Shown: positions 49,812 to 58,902 of the stretch, in pieces | Layout: the number at the start of each line of letters is the position of its first letter | Numbering within the stretch: the stretch's first letter is position 1 | From: Halomonas alkalisoli | Lineage (GTDB): Bacteria; Pseudomonadota; Gammaproteobacteria; Pseudomonadales; Halomonadaceae | Assembly: GCF_021412585.1 (NCBI RefSeq) | Contig: NZ_JAKCMI010000041.1 | Coordinates: 248,001-312,000 of the forward strand | DNA length: 64,000 nt | Reading direction: 5' to 3' | Translations under genes and position numbers: made by a program | Notes under the pieces: model-generated | Seen by the model: only the letters and a program-made list of their open reading frames with translations | Databases searched by the model: none | What the model was told of the DNA's origin: nothing

Positions 49812-50102
49812 ATGCCCAAAGGCTACTGGATCGCCAATATCACCGTATCTGACCCGCGGGCCTATGCTGCTTATCAGGCTCTGGCCCCGGAAGCCTTCAC
49901 TCGCTTTGGCGCCAAGTTTCTGGCTCGTGGGGGGCTATCTACTGCCATGGAAGGGCGCGGCACTCCTCAGCGGAGCGTCATCATCGAGTTTCCCAGTTAC
50001 CAGCAGGCACTCGATTGCTATCACTCCGAGGAGTATCAGAAGGCCAGGTCCGCGCGGGAGGGTGCTGCAGAAGTGGATATCCTTATCCTGGAAGGAGCAT
50101 GA
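49812..50102 (+). CDS. DUF1330 protein (second copy), in the tgn regulon
   Basis: This is a 96-aa DUF1330 protein: KGYWIANITVSDPRAYAAYQALAPEAFTRFGAKFLARGG, then SVIIEFPSYQQALDCYHSEEYQKARSAREGAAEVDILILEG. The fold is a dimeric alpha/beta barrel. GGAGGATCTC precedes ATG 49812, and GntR site 3 lies 28 bp before the start. It could act on a reactive intermediate of the pathway. It is a diverged paralogue of the DUF1330 protein at 34440. Confidence 0.85.
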   Translation: MPKGYWIANITVSDPRAYAAYQALAPEAFTRFGAKFLARGGLSTAMEGRGTPQRSVIIEFPSYQQALDCYHSEEYQKARSAREGAAEVDILILEGA

Positions 50103-50139
50103 ACCTCGGTATAGACACAGGTCGTTCCAGTACAGCACC

Positions 50140-50242
50140 TGTTCATTTATGCAAGGTTCATTGTCATTTCTGGGTGATTTCAGTTCGTTTTCGTACAGCA
50201 TAGCCTGAGGGCATGCACCGTAGCCAACGAACCGGAGCCCTG
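50140..50242. repeat. Flanking direct repeat R2
   Basis: This is the second copy of the ~103-bp repeat at 38767-38870, in the same orientation. It ends 2 bp before the start codon of the oxidoreductase at 50245. Conserved blocks include CGTACAGCATAGCCTG and GCCAACGAACCGG. Confidence 0.7.
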
Positions 50243-50244
50243 TA

Positions 50245-51009
50245 ATGCATAGTCCCCACCCACATGCCCTGATCGTGTTCTGCCACCCCGAGCCCCACTC
50301 CTTCAATGGCGCCCTGAAAGATGTCGCCGTCGAAACCTTGCAGCGCCAGGGTTATAGCGTCGAGGTCTCGGACCTCTACGCCGAAGGCTTCGACCCGGTG
50401 GAGGGAGCAACGCACTATACCGAGCGCGCCGAGCCCGACACCTTCCTGCCGCTCACCGAGCAGCGCCATGCCTATGATCGAGGCAACCTGCCCGGCGACG
50501 TGCAGCGCGAGATCGAGCGGCTCGAACGCGCCGACCTGGTGATCCTGCAGTTCCCGCTGTGGTGGCACGCCCAGCCGGCGATGCTCAAGGGCTGGTTCGA
50601 CCGGGTATTCGTCTACGGCGGGCTCTACTCCGGCCGGATGCGCTACGACCGCGGGCGCTTTCCGGAGAAGCGGGTGATGCTCTCGGTGACCACCGGCGCC
50701 CCGGCGCCGACCTTCACTCGCCACGGCCGCAGCGGCCATATCGTGGCGCTGCTGTGGCCGATCCACTATTCGCTCTACTACCTCGGCGTCAGCGTGCTGC
50801 CGCCCCAGGTCACCTACGGCGTTCAGGGCGGCGGGTTGAGCTACGAAGCGGAGTCGACATTCCGCCAGCGCCTGGAGGCCGAGAAGGCGGCCTGGGCGCA
50901 ACGGCTGGAAGGACTCGACAATGAGGCGCCGATCTCCTTCGCCGGTTGGGACGACTGGGACGAGCAGGGCATGCTCAAGGCGGGGCATCCCGATATCTGG
51001 CAGCTGTGA
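50245..51009 (+). CDS. NAD(P)H dehydrogenase (quinone), MdaB/NQO-like
   Basis: This is a 254-aa flavodoxin-like reductase: ALIVFCHPEPHSFNGALKDVAVETLQRQGYSVEVSDLYAEGFDPV, then LVILQFPLWWHAQPAMLKGWFDRVFVYGGLYS, and VMLSVTTGAPAPTFTRHGRSGHI. These match the NQO1/KefF/MdaB group, FAD or FMN enzymes that reduce quinones by two electrons. Its leader is occupied by repeat R2. There is no clear ribosome binding site beyond GGAGCCC. Confidence 0.88.
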   Translation: MHSPHPHALIVFCHPEPHSFNGALKDVAVETLQRQGYSVEVSDLYAEGFDPVEGATHYTERAEPDTFLPLTEQRHAYDRGNLPGDVQREIERLERADLVILQFPLWWHAQPAMLKGWFDRVFVYGGLYSGRMRYDRGRFPEKRVMLSVTTGAPAPTFTRHGRSGHIVALLWPIHYSLYYLGVSVLPPQVTYGVQGGGLSYEAESTFRQRLEAEKAAWAQRLEGLDNEAPISFAGWDDWDEQGMLKAGHPDIWQL

Positions 51010-51031
51010 GACGCCCCATGCCTTGCCGACT

Positions 51032-51628
51032 TCACGGCGCCATCCGCTCCAACAGTGGCTGAATGGCCACATGACGCGGCTCGCCATCGAAGTCGTCCTG
51101 AACCAGCTCCGCGGCGCGCCGCTCGAGGTAGCGCCCCGCACCGTCGACCTCGGCGATGCGCTGCATGTCGGCCAGTGCCTCGATCAGCTGCGGTGTCAGG
51201 CGGTCGAGCACCGGGCGGACCTCCTCGGCCAGGTCGGGCGGGTCGGCGAACGGCGGCCGGCCCTCCTGAAGCCACTGGTGGTGCAGCCGGCGCTGTATCT
51301 GCTTGCTGGCGGAGAACTGCTTGTCGAAGAACGCCCGGGCAAAGGTTTCGTCGACGCCGACAGCCGCCGCATCCTCCTCTACCTGATCGAGTATCTGGGC
51401 CTCTCGCTCCGGGGCCTCGATGGCAGCGCCGGAATTCCATTTCGATTGCGCCACGATAGGCGCCACGTCGAGCCGCTCATCGATCAATTGCAGCATATGG
51501 TCGATAGCCAGCTTGTCCTCGTCGGGCGGCTCCGGCGGCTGGGTCTGGCAGCCAGCCAGGAGAAGAAGCACCACCATAGCCATGATCACGGGCAACGAGG
51601 CGAGGGTCCTTGTTCTGTAACGGCGCAT
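51032..51628 (-). CDS. Secreted chorismate mutase (AroQ-gamma)
   Basis: This is a 198-aa protein. A hydrophobic leader ends in a lipobox-like VVLLLLAGC (Cys27), so it may be a lipoprotein. The mature part is an all-helical AroQ-gamma domain: LQLIDERLDVAPIVAQSKWNSGAAIEAPEREAQILDQVEEDAAAVGVDETFARAFFDKQFSASKQIQRRLHHQW, with the usual Arg, Lys and Gln active-site positions. It would convert chorismate to prephenate in the periplasm; the physiological role of exported forms is unclear. Start 51628. Confidence 0.82.
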   Translation of the reverse strand: MRRYRTRTLASLPVIMAMVVLLLLAGCQTQPPEPPDEDKLAIDHMLQLIDERLDVAPIVAQSKWNSGAAIEAPEREAQILDQVEEDAAAVGVDETFARAFFDKQFSASKQIQRRLHHQWLQEGRPPFADPPDLAEEVRPVLDRLTPQLIEALADMQRIAEVDGAGRYLERRAAELVQDDFDGEPRHVAIQPLLERMAP

Positions 51629-51716
51629 CGAGGCAACTCTCTTTCGCAGGGGGTTCCGAGCCATTGTGGCAGGGAATGACGAAACCGGCCTCCCATCCAT
51701 GCCCATTGACGGGGCC

Positions 51717-53141
51717 TCAGGCCGACTCGCGCAGGGACCATCCACCCGCCAGCGCTCGATAGAGCCCCACCAGTGCCGTCGCCGATCGCGTATGGCTGCG
51801 CGCCAGGCTGTCCTCCGCTTCCAGAAGCGAGCGTTCGGCGTCGATGACCTGCAGGAAGTCGATGACCCCGACATCGAAGCGAACCCGCGCCTGCCGGGCC
51901 GCCTCGGCGCTGGCCTCGGCGGCATCGATAAGGTGTTCGCGCTCGCGCAGCGCCTGTGCATAGCGCGCCAGGGCGGTCTCTGTCTCCTCCAGCGCCAGCA
52001 GGATGGTCTGTTCGTAGTGCGCCAGGTTGGCATCGGCGTCGGCATCGGCGGCGGCCATTCGCGCCCGCACCCGCTCCCGGTCAAGAAACGACCAATCGAC
52101 ACCGAGTGCCACCAGGCGTGTCTCGCTGTCGCGGCGGAACAGGTCGCCGGTACTGGCCGCCTGGGTGCCCAGTAGCCCGGTGAGGGTGAAGCGCGGGTAG
52201 AGGTCGGCAGTGGCAACACCGATGCGCGCACTGGCGACCTCGAGACGGCGCTCCGCGGCAGCGATATCGGGGCGTCGACGCAGCAGGTCCCCCGGCAGGC
52301 CGGTCGCCACCTGTACCGGCAACGCGGGCAAGGGGGTCGGCCGCTCCAGGGTGGCCACCAGTGCCCCGGGTTCCTTGCCGGTCAATACGGCGATGCGATG
52401 GACCCGGGCAGCCACCTCCCCTTCCAGGGCGGGTATACGTGACAGGGTATTCTCCAGCTGGGCCCTGGCGCGCACGCTGTCGAACTCGGTGCCTCGCCCC
52501 GCCTCCAGTCGCGCATTCACCAGCCTGAGCGACTCGCGCTGATTGTCGGCATTGGCTCGGGCCACCCGCAGCTGCTCCTGCAAGCCGCGCAGCTGGAAGT
52601 AATGGTCGACCAGTTCGCCGACCACCACCACCTGCAGGGCACGCAGGTCGGCGGCGCTGGCCTCGGCCTCGGCTCGCTGGGCCTCCACGCCACGTCGCAC
52701 GCGGCCGAAGAAGTCCAGTTCCCAGAAGGCGCTCACCCCGGCATCGAAGCTCTCACTGTCGCGGTCGGTGCGTGACACGCCTGGCATCTGATCGGCGCTG
52801 AAGCGCTGGTGTGCGGCGCCGGCTTCGGCATTGACGCCGGGGCGCAGATCCTGGCGGCTCTGGCGTAGCAGAGCGCGGCTACGGTCATAGCGAGCCAGGC
52901 CGATCCGCAGGTCATGGTTGGCACCCAGGGCATCCTCCACCAACTGGGTCAACAGCGGGTCCTCGAAGCGCTGCCAGAATTCGACCTCGACCGGCTCGGC
53001 GGTGACAAGCCCCGGTTCGGCACGCGCCAGCGCCTGCGGTGCCGGCAGCTCCGGTGTGCGGTAGTCGGGACCCACCGCGCAGGCGGCCAGCACGAGAGTG
53101 AGCGGCAACAGCAGCAGGTTGCGCAGGGTCGGGTTATGCAT
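51717..53141 (-). CDS. Outer-membrane efflux lipoprotein (NodT/OprM family)
   Basis: This is a 474-aa OMF protein. Lipoprotein signal TLVLAACAVGPDY is followed by two OEP repeats: PLLTQLVEDALGANHDLRIGLARYDRSRALLRQSRQD and DLLRRRPDIAAAERRLEVASARIGVATADLYPRFTLTGLLG. It forms the outer-membrane/periplasmic duct for the RND pump encoded just upstream. ATG 53141 overlaps the pump stop by 8 bp, giving the operon order MFP-RND-OMF. Confidence 0.92.
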   Translation of the reverse strand: MHNPTLRNLLLLPLTLVLAACAVGPDYRTPELPAPQALARAEPGLVTAEPVEVEFWQRFEDPLLTQLVEDALGANHDLRIGLARYDRSRALLRQSRQDLRPGVNAEAGAAHQRFSADQMPGVSRTDRDSESFDAGVSAFWELDFFGRVRRGVEAQRAEAEASAADLRALQVVVVGELVDHYFQLRGLQEQLRVARANADNQRESLRLVNARLEAGRGTEFDSVRARAQLENTLSRIPALEGEVAARVHRIAVLTGKEPGALVATLERPTPLPALPVQVATGLPGDLLRRRPDIAAAERRLEVASARIGVATADLYPRFTLTGLLGTQAASTGDLFRRDSETRLVALGVDWSFLDRERVRARMAAADADADANLAHYEQTILLALEETETALARYAQALREREHLIDAAEASAEAARQARVRFDVGVIDFLQVIDAERSLLEAEDSLARSHTRSATALVGLYRALAGGWSLRESA

Positions 53142-56100
53142 GGGAGGAGCCCTCCGTGGACAGCGCTTCAAGGGGCTGGGCCTCCCCGCGCGACACCAGC
53201 TTGCGCAGGGCGACGTAGAACACCGGGGTCAGGAACAGGCCGAACAGGGTCACGCCGATCATGCCGGCGAATACCGCCGTGCCCAGCGCCTGGCGCACCT
53301 CGGCGCCGGCGCCGCCGGCCAGCATCAACGGCACCACTGCCGCGGTGAAGGTGATCGAGGTCATGATGATCGGCCGCAGGCGCAGGCGGCAGGCTTCCAG
53401 GGCCGCCTCGACGATGCCCCGGCCTTGCATCTCCAGCTCCCGGGCGAACTCGACGATCAGGATGGCGTTCTTGCACGCCAGGCCGATCAACACCACCAGG
53501 CCCACCTGGACGAAGATGTTGTTGTCGCCGCCGGTCAGCTTCACCCCGATCAGCGCCGAGAGCATGCACATCGGCACGATCAGGATCACCGCCAGCGGCA
53601 GCGTCCAGCTCTCGTAGAGCGCGGCCAGCGCCAGGAACACCAGCAGGATGGCGAGCGGGAACACCACCAGCGCCGCCCCGCCCTGGTTGACCTGCTGGTA
53701 GCTCAGGTCGGTCCACTCGAAGGACATGCCCGCCGGCAGCACTGCCGGGGCGAGCTGCTCGACCACCTCGATCGCCTGGCTCGACGACAGCATCCGTGGG
53801 TCGGCCTCGCCCATCAGGTCCGCCGCCGGGTAGCCGTTGTAACGGATCACCGGGTCGGGGCCGAAGGTCTGGTCGACCCGGATCATGCTGCCGATGGGCA
53901 CCATCTCGCCGTAGGCGTTGCGGGTGCGCAGGCGCTCGATGTTCTCCACGTCCATGCGGTAGTCGCCGTCGGCCTGGGCCATCACCTGCCAGGTGCGACC
54001 GAAGCGGTTGAAGTCGTTGACGTAGACCGAGCCGAGGTAGACCTGCAACGTCTCGAACAGGTCGGTCAGCGCCACGCCCTGGGTCTTGGCCTTGACCCGG
54101 TCGACATGCAAGTCGAGCTGCGGCACGTTGGACTGGTAGGAGGTGATCGGGTAGCCCATGCCCGGTGCCTGCATCAGCGCGCCGCTGAAGCCATCGACGG
54201 CCTGCTGCAGTTCGCCGTAGCCCAGCCCGGCGCGATCCTGGATGAACAGCGAGAAGCCCGACCCCGAGCCGATGCCGAGGATGGCCGGCGGGGTGAAGGC
54301 GAAGCTGAACGCCTCCTGCAGGGTACCGAGCTTGCCATTGAGTTCGGCGACGATCTCATCGGCGCTGCGCGAGCGCGATTCGAACGGATCGAGGCCGAAG
54401 AACACCGTGCCGGTGTTGGGCGTGTTGGTGAACTGCAGCGGATTGAGCCCGGGGAAGGCCACCGCCGAACTCACGCCTTCGGTTTCCAGCGCCAGGTCGG
54501 TCATGCGCCGAATCACCGCCTCGGTGCGGTCGAGGGAAGCGCCTTCCGGCAGCTTGGCCCCGCCAATCAGGTACATCTTGTCCTGGGTGGGGATGAACCC
54601 GCCCGGCACCATCTGGAACATCACGCCGGTGCCCGCCAGCAACAGCGCATAGACGGCGAACACCGCGCCGCGCCGGCGCAGGCTGCGCGCCACACCGCCC
54701 TGGTAGCCCTTGGAGCTGGCATTGAAGAAGCGGTTGAAGGGGCGGAACAGCCAGCCGAACAGGAAGTCGATCAGCCGTGACAGCCGATCCTTTGGCGCAT
54801 CGTGGGGCTTGAGCAGCAGCGCGGCGAGCGCCGGCGACAGCGTCAGCGAGTTGATTGCCGAGATCACCGTGGAGATGGCGATGGTCACCGCGAACTGGCG
54901 ATAGAACTGGCCGGTGACGCCTTCGAGGAAGGCCATCGGCACGAATACCGCGCATAGCACCACCGAGATGGCAATGATCGGCCCGCTCACCTCGCGCATG
55001 GCCTGGTGAGCCGCCGCCAGCGGGGCGAGCCCCTCCTCGATGTTGCGCTCGACGTTCTCCACCACCACGATGGCGTCGTCGACCACGATGCCGATGGCCA
55101 GCACCAGGCCGAACAGGGTCAGGGTATTGATCGAGAAACCCAGCAGGTGGAGCACGGCGAAGGTGCCGACGATCGACACCGGTACCGCCAGCAGCGGAAT
55201 CACCGAGGCGCGCCAGGTCTGCAGGAACAGCGTCACCACCAGTACCACCAGCAGCACCGCCTCGAGCAGGGTCTTGATCACCGACTTGATCGAGTCGCGC
55301 ACGAACACCGTGGGGTCGTAGACGATGGTGTGCTCCACGCCCTCGGGGAAACGCGCCGACAACTCGTCCATCTTCTCGCGCACCGCATCGGAGAGTGCGA
55401 TGGCGTTGGAGCCGGGGGCCTGGAAGATACCGATGGCCACCGCCTGCTGGTTGTCGAGCAGCGCACGCAGCGAATACTCGGCGGCGCCGAGCTCGATACG
55501 TGCCACGTCCGAAAGGTAGGTGATCTGGCCATCGCTGCCGGCCCTGACCACGATGTCGCCAAACTCTTCCTCGGTGGTCAGGCGCCCCTGGGCATTGATC
55601 GAGATGAGGAAGTCCGATGTGGTCGGTGTCGGCGGCGCACCGAGCTGGCCGGCCGAGACCTGCACGTTCTGCTCGCGGATCGCGGCGATGATGTCGCCGG
55701 CGGTGAGCCCGCGGGCGGCGGCACGGTCAGGGTCGATCCATACCCGCATGGCGTAGTCCCCGGCGCCGAACAGCATCGCCTGGCCCACCCCGGGCAGCCG
55801 CGCCAGCTCGTCACGCACGTGCAGCGCCGCGTAGTTGCGCAGGTAAGTGCTGTCGTAGCGTCCGTCGGGCGATATCAGCTGCGGCACCATGGTCAGGTCG
55901 GGCGACTGCTTGTCGGTGGTCACACCCTGGCGGCGCACCGCTTCGGGCAGCCTCGCCAGCGCCTGGCTGACCCGGTTCTGTACCTGGACCTGGGCCTCGT
56001 CGGGGTCGGTACCGGGGCGGAAGGTCAGCGTCATCGCCAGCACCCCGTCGGAGCCGGCCACCGACTTCATGTACATCAGGTTCTCGACCCCGGTGATCGC

Positions 56101-56307
56101 CTCCTCCAGTGGCGTAGCCACCGTGTCGGCAATCTCGCTGGGGTTGGCACCGGGATAGATGGCGCGCACCTGCACCGTCGGCGGCACCACGTCGGGGTAT
56201 TCGCTGACCGGCAACAGCGGGATGGTGATGGCGCCGGCAATGAAAATCAGGATCGACAGCACCGCGGCAAAGATCGGCCGGTCGACGAAGAACTTGGCGA
56301 AATTCAT
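53134..56307 (-). CDS. RND multidrug efflux pump (OqxB/MexF-like)
   Basis: This is a 1057-aa HAE1-family inner-membrane pump. It opens MNFAKFFVDRPIFAAVLSILIFIAGAITIPLLPVSEYPDVVPP, as in OqxB/MexF. The proton-relay aspartate pair in helix 4 is visible in LVLAIGIVVDDAIVVVENVERNI, and the helix-10/11 region (PMCMLSALIGVKLTGG, LVVLIGLACKNAILIVEFARE) is intact. OqxB/MexF relatives export quinolones, chloramphenicol and other amphiphiles by proton exchange. ATG 56307 has GGGAG upstream. It is the middle gene of a three-gene operon. Confidence 0.94.
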   Translation of the reverse strand: MNFAKFFVDRPIFAAVLSILIFIAGAITIPLLPVSEYPDVVPPTVQVRAIYPGANPSEIADTVATPLEEAITGVENLMYMKSVAGSDGVLAMTLTFRPGTDPDEAQVQVQNRVSQALARLPEAVRRQGVTTDKQSPDLTMVPQLISPDGRYDSTYLRNYAALHVRDELARLPGVGQAMLFGAGDYAMRVWIDPDRAAARGLTAGDIIAAIREQNVQVSAGQLGAPPTPTTSDFLISINAQGRLTTEEEFGDIVVRAGSDGQITYLSDVARIELGAAEYSLRALLDNQQAVAIGIFQAPGSNAIALSDAVREKMDELSARFPEGVEHTIVYDPTVFVRDSIKSVIKTLLEAVLLVVLVVTLFLQTWRASVIPLLAVPVSIVGTFAVLHLLGFSINTLTLFGLVLAIGIVVDDAIVVVENVERNIEEGLAPLAAAHQAMREVSGPIIAISVVLCAVFVPMAFLEGVTGQFYRQFAVTIAISTVISAINSLTLSPALAALLLKPHDAPKDRLSRLIDFLFGWLFRPFNRFFNASSKGYQGGVARSLRRRGAVFAVYALLLAGTGVMFQMVPGGFIPTQDKMYLIGGAKLPEGASLDRTEAVIRRMTDLALETEGVSSAVAFPGLNPLQFTNTPNTGTVFFGLDPFESRSRSADEIVAELNGKLGTLQEAFSFAFTPPAILGIGSGSGFSLFIQDRAGLGYGELQQAVDGFSGALMQAPGMGYPITSYQSNVPQLDLHVDRVKAKTQGVALTDLFETLQVYLGSVYVNDFNRFGRTWQVMAQADGDYRMDVENIERLRTRNAYGEMVPIGSMIRVDQTFGPDPVIRYNGYPAADLMGEADPRMLSSSQAIEVVEQLAPAVLPAGMSFEWTDLSYQQVNQGGAALVVFPLAILLVFLALAALYESWTLPLAVILIVPMCMLSALIGVKLTGGDNNIFVQVGLVVLIGLACKNAILIVEFARELEMQGRGIVEAALEACRLRLRPIIMTSITFTAAVVPLMLAGGAGAEVRQALGTAVFAGMIGVTLFGLFLTPVFYVALRKLVSRGEAQPLEALSTEGSSHA

Positions 56308-56393
56308 GACAAGACTCCCTCCCGGGGCGGGCAAGTCGCCCGTCCCAAACATGTCATTCAGGGGATTATGGTTATTGCTGGAGTCGTGAAGGC

Positions 56394-57605
56394 TCAGCGC
56401 ATGGCGGCGTACTCACCGGCTGTCGCGCCCGAGCCGCGCATGTCCACGCTCTCTGCCGCCACGGGCATGCCCGGGAAGAAGATCCGCTGGGCACCGCTCA
56501 CCACCACTTGGTCCGTCGGCTCGAGCCCCGCTGTCACTACCCGCAGGCCGTCGATCATGCGGCCGAGCTGCACGTCGCGACGCATGGCCCGACCCTCGCC
56601 GTCGACCACGTAGACATACTTGCGATCCTGGTCGGTGAGCACCGCCTTGTCGTCGATCAGCAGGCTGTTCTCGGCACTTCCCGCCAGCAGTTGAACGCGT
56701 GCATACATGCCCGGGGCGAAGCGCCCCTCGCTGTTCTCAAGCACGGCACGGGTCAGGATGGTGCCGGCCTCGGCATCGAGGTGGTTGTCGACGAAGTCGA
56801 CCTCACCGCGGTAGGGGTAGCCCTCGTCATTGGCCAGGCCGACGCGTACCGGGAAGCTCGATCCGCGAAAGTTCTCGCGTTCGCCGTTGCGCGACATGGC
56901 CTCATAGCGCAGATAGGCCCGCTCGTCGCTGTGGAAATGCACGTGGACCCGATCCAGGGCAACGATGCGGGTCAACGGCGTGGCCTCGGAAACGAGGTTG
57001 CCCGGTGTGACCATCGCCCGCCCTGTACGCCCGCCGATGGGGGCGCGGACCTCGGTGAACTCCATGTTGAGCCTGGCCGTCTCGGCGCTGGCCTGGGCGG
57101 CCAGGATGTCGGCCTCCGCCGTGGCGGCCGCAGAGCGCCGCTGGTCCAGCTCCTCGCGCGAGATCGAACGACTCTGCGCCAGCGCCTCGGCCCGGGCGGC
57201 CTCGCTGCGTGCCAGTTCGGCCCGGGCTCGGGCCCGCTGCAATTCGGCCTCGGCCCGCTCCAGCTCGGCGCGATAAGGGCGCGGGTCGATGGTGAACAGT
57301 ACGTCCCCCTTCTCGACCTCCTGGCCTTCGGTGTAGTGGATGCTATCGATGTAGCCCGATACGCGGGGTCGCAGGTCGACCGTTTCCACCGCCTCGATTC
57401 GGCCGGTGAATTCGTCCCACAGCTCCACGTTCTCGACCAGCACCTGGGCCACGCTGACCTGGGGCGGCGGCGGCCCCTGCTCGGCGCCGTCCTGGGTATC
57501 GGCCTGGCTTTCGCACCCCGTCAGCATGAAGAGTCCGGCGACCATGGCGATAACCATGAGCGTTTGCCGACTCCCTCGACTCCCGAACATCTTGTGGACG
57601 TTCAT
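56394..57605 (-). CDS. RND periplasmic adaptor (membrane fusion protein)
   Basis: This is a 403-aa MFP. Lipoprotein signal VAGLFMLTGCESQ is followed by a barrel-sandwich/lipoyl half (VELWDEFTGRIEAVETVDLRPRVSGYIDSIHYTEGQEVEKGDVLFTIDP), a coiled-coil hairpin (YRAELERAEAELQRARARAELARSEAARAEALAQSR) and the second lipoyl half EVRAPIGGRTGRAMVTPGNLV. It is the first gene of the pump operon, divergent from a LysR gene across 297 bp. Confidence 0.92.
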   Translation of the reverse strand: MNVHKMFGSRGSRQTLMVIAMVAGLFMLTGCESQADTQDGAEQGPPPPQVSVAQVLVENVELWDEFTGRIEAVETVDLRPRVSGYIDSIHYTEGQEVEKGDVLFTIDPRPYRAELERAEAELQRARARAELARSEAARAEALAQSRSISREELDQRRSAAATAEADILAAQASAETARLNMEFTEVRAPIGGRTGRAMVTPGNLVSEATPLTRIVALDRVHVHFHSDERAYLRYEAMSRNGERENFRGSSFPVRVGLANDEGYPYRGEVDFVDNHLDAEAGTILTRAVLENSEGRFAPGMYARVQLLAGSAENSLLIDDKAVLTDQDRKYVYVVDGEGRAMRRDVQLGRMIDGLRVVTAGLEPTDQVVVSGAQRIFFPGMPVAAESVDMRGSGATAGEYAAMR

Positions 57606-57902
57606 TGTTTCTTTTCTCCCAATACCAAGTAGCAGTTTGCATGTCGTGTAACCGCGACCGGCAGGCTTTCGCCAAGATTCCGTTTTTCTTAACTCTTTTA
57701 TCTGACGTTATTAATATCGTTCGACGGCGTAATTAATCGACAACGAAAAATTTTCCGAACGCCACGATATAGTGTTACCGGTCACTTGATTAGTCGGGCC
57801 GACAGGGAAATACTGTCCCGTTGACGGGACAGTCACCGTGCAGCCGTTCTCGTCTTTCTTCCCGCAGTGTTTCCCCTGACATTGCATGCACGGCACAGGA
57901 CA
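57606..57902. promoter_or_regulatory. Divergent control region of the RND operon and LysR gene
   Basis: The 297-bp gap is AT-rich at 57675-57780, with TTATTAATATCG and GTAATTAATCGAC stretches likely to hold promoters. It contains the perfect palindrome at 57812-57833. No ORF here is credible. Confidence 0.6.
57812..57833. promoter_or_regulatory. Perfect 22-bp palindrome, candidate operator
   Basis: ACTGTCCCGT and ACGGGACAGT form perfect 10-bp arms separated by TG, 70 bp before the LysR start. The size and symmetry fit a dimeric regulator site. LysR sites are usually looser (T-N11-A), so another regulator or an RNA hairpin is possible. Confidence 0.6.
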
Positions 57903-58883
57903 ATGACCATGCTGCAGGACCTCAACGACGCCCTGATCTTTGCCAAGGTCGTCGAACAGGGCAGCTTCAGCGCCGCTGCCAAGCAACTTCGTCTCGGAAA
58001 GACGACGGTCAGTCGCAAGGTACAGGACCTGGAGCGACGCCTCGGTGCCCGGCTGCTCAACCGCACCACGCGTAACCTGAGCCTGACCGAGGCTGGCGCC
58101 ATCTACTTCGACTACTGCAACCGCATCTCCCGCGACTTGGGCGAGGCGGAAAAGGCCGTGCACCACCTCGAGGAGAGCCCCCGCGGCTGGCTGCGGGTTA
58201 CCGCGCCCTTCACCATGTGCACCGAGTTCACCTCGGTACTGATACGGGATTTCCGCCAACTGCATCCCCAGGTGCGCATCGAACTGGTGCTCTCCAACGA
58301 GCGCCTCGACCTGGTCGCCAACCAGATCGACGTGGCACTGCGGGTCGGCCCCCTACCGGACTCCAGCCTGGTGGCACGCCCCCTGGCCCGCTTCCGCTCG
58401 TTCGTCTATGCCAGCGAAACCTACCTCGCTCGACATGGCGAACCTCGCACGCCATCGGACCTGGCCTCTCACCCGGTGCTGGCCAAGGCCATGGACCAAC
58501 GCGGCCAACGCTACGTCTGGCAGTTGCACAACAGCGCGAGCCAGGAGTCCGTCGAGGTCGACGTCGACCCGGTGGCCATCGCCAACGATCCCTTTGCCCT
58601 GCGTGGACTGCTGGAAGATGGGCAAGGCATCATGCTGGCCAACGAGTTCGTCGTCTGTCTCAGCGCGGAGACCACGCGCCCACGGCGCATCCTGGAAGGC
58701 TGGGAGGGCCCTGTGGTCGAAATGCACGCCGTCTTTCCCGGCGGCAGCCTGGTCTCGCCCAAGGTGCGGACCTTCGTCGACTTCGTCGTCGAGCGCATGC
58801 GGATCGAGAGCCTGTCGGCGCCCGAGCTATGGCAGCCAGCAGCCCCCGCCGCTATTGCCGAGGCACTCGACGAGCCCGCGTGA
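57903..58883 (+). CDS. LysR-family regulator of the RND operon
   Basis: This is a 326-aa LysR protein of the CrgA-like branch: LQDLNDALIFAKVVEQGSFSAAAKQLRLGKTTVSRKVQDLERRLGARLLNRTTRNLSLTEAG, then RVTAPFTMCTEFTSVLIRDFRQLHPQVRIELVLSNERLDLVANQIDVALRVGPLPDSSLVARPL. Position opposite the pump operon suggests it controls efflux. ATG 57903 is chosen (ACAGGA upstream); the ORF from 57867 would start inside the spacer. Confidence 0.88.
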   Translation: MTMLQDLNDALIFAKVVEQGSFSAAAKQLRLGKTTVSRKVQDLERRLGARLLNRTTRNLSLTEAGAIYFDYCNRISRDLGEAEKAVHHLEESPRGWLRVTAPFTMCTEFTSVLIRDFRQLHPQVRIELVLSNERLDLVANQIDVALRVGPLPDSSLVARPLARFRSFVYASETYLARHGEPRTPSDLASHPVLAKAMDQRGQRYVWQLHNSASQESVEVDVDPVAIANDPFALRGLLEDGQGIMLANEFVVCLSAETTRPRRILEGWEGPVVEMHAVFPGGSLVSPKVRTFVDFVVERMRIESLSAPELWQPAAPAAIAEALDEPA

Positions 58884-58902
58884 CGCCCCGGCCCCCCATT
58901 CA

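Noticed and set aside
53098..56613. Two long plus-strand frames (560 and 535 aa) opposite the RND pump and adaptor genes
   Set aside because: Both are antisense shadows with low-complexity His/Gln/Arg-rich translations; the minus-strand pump and adaptor are unambiguous.
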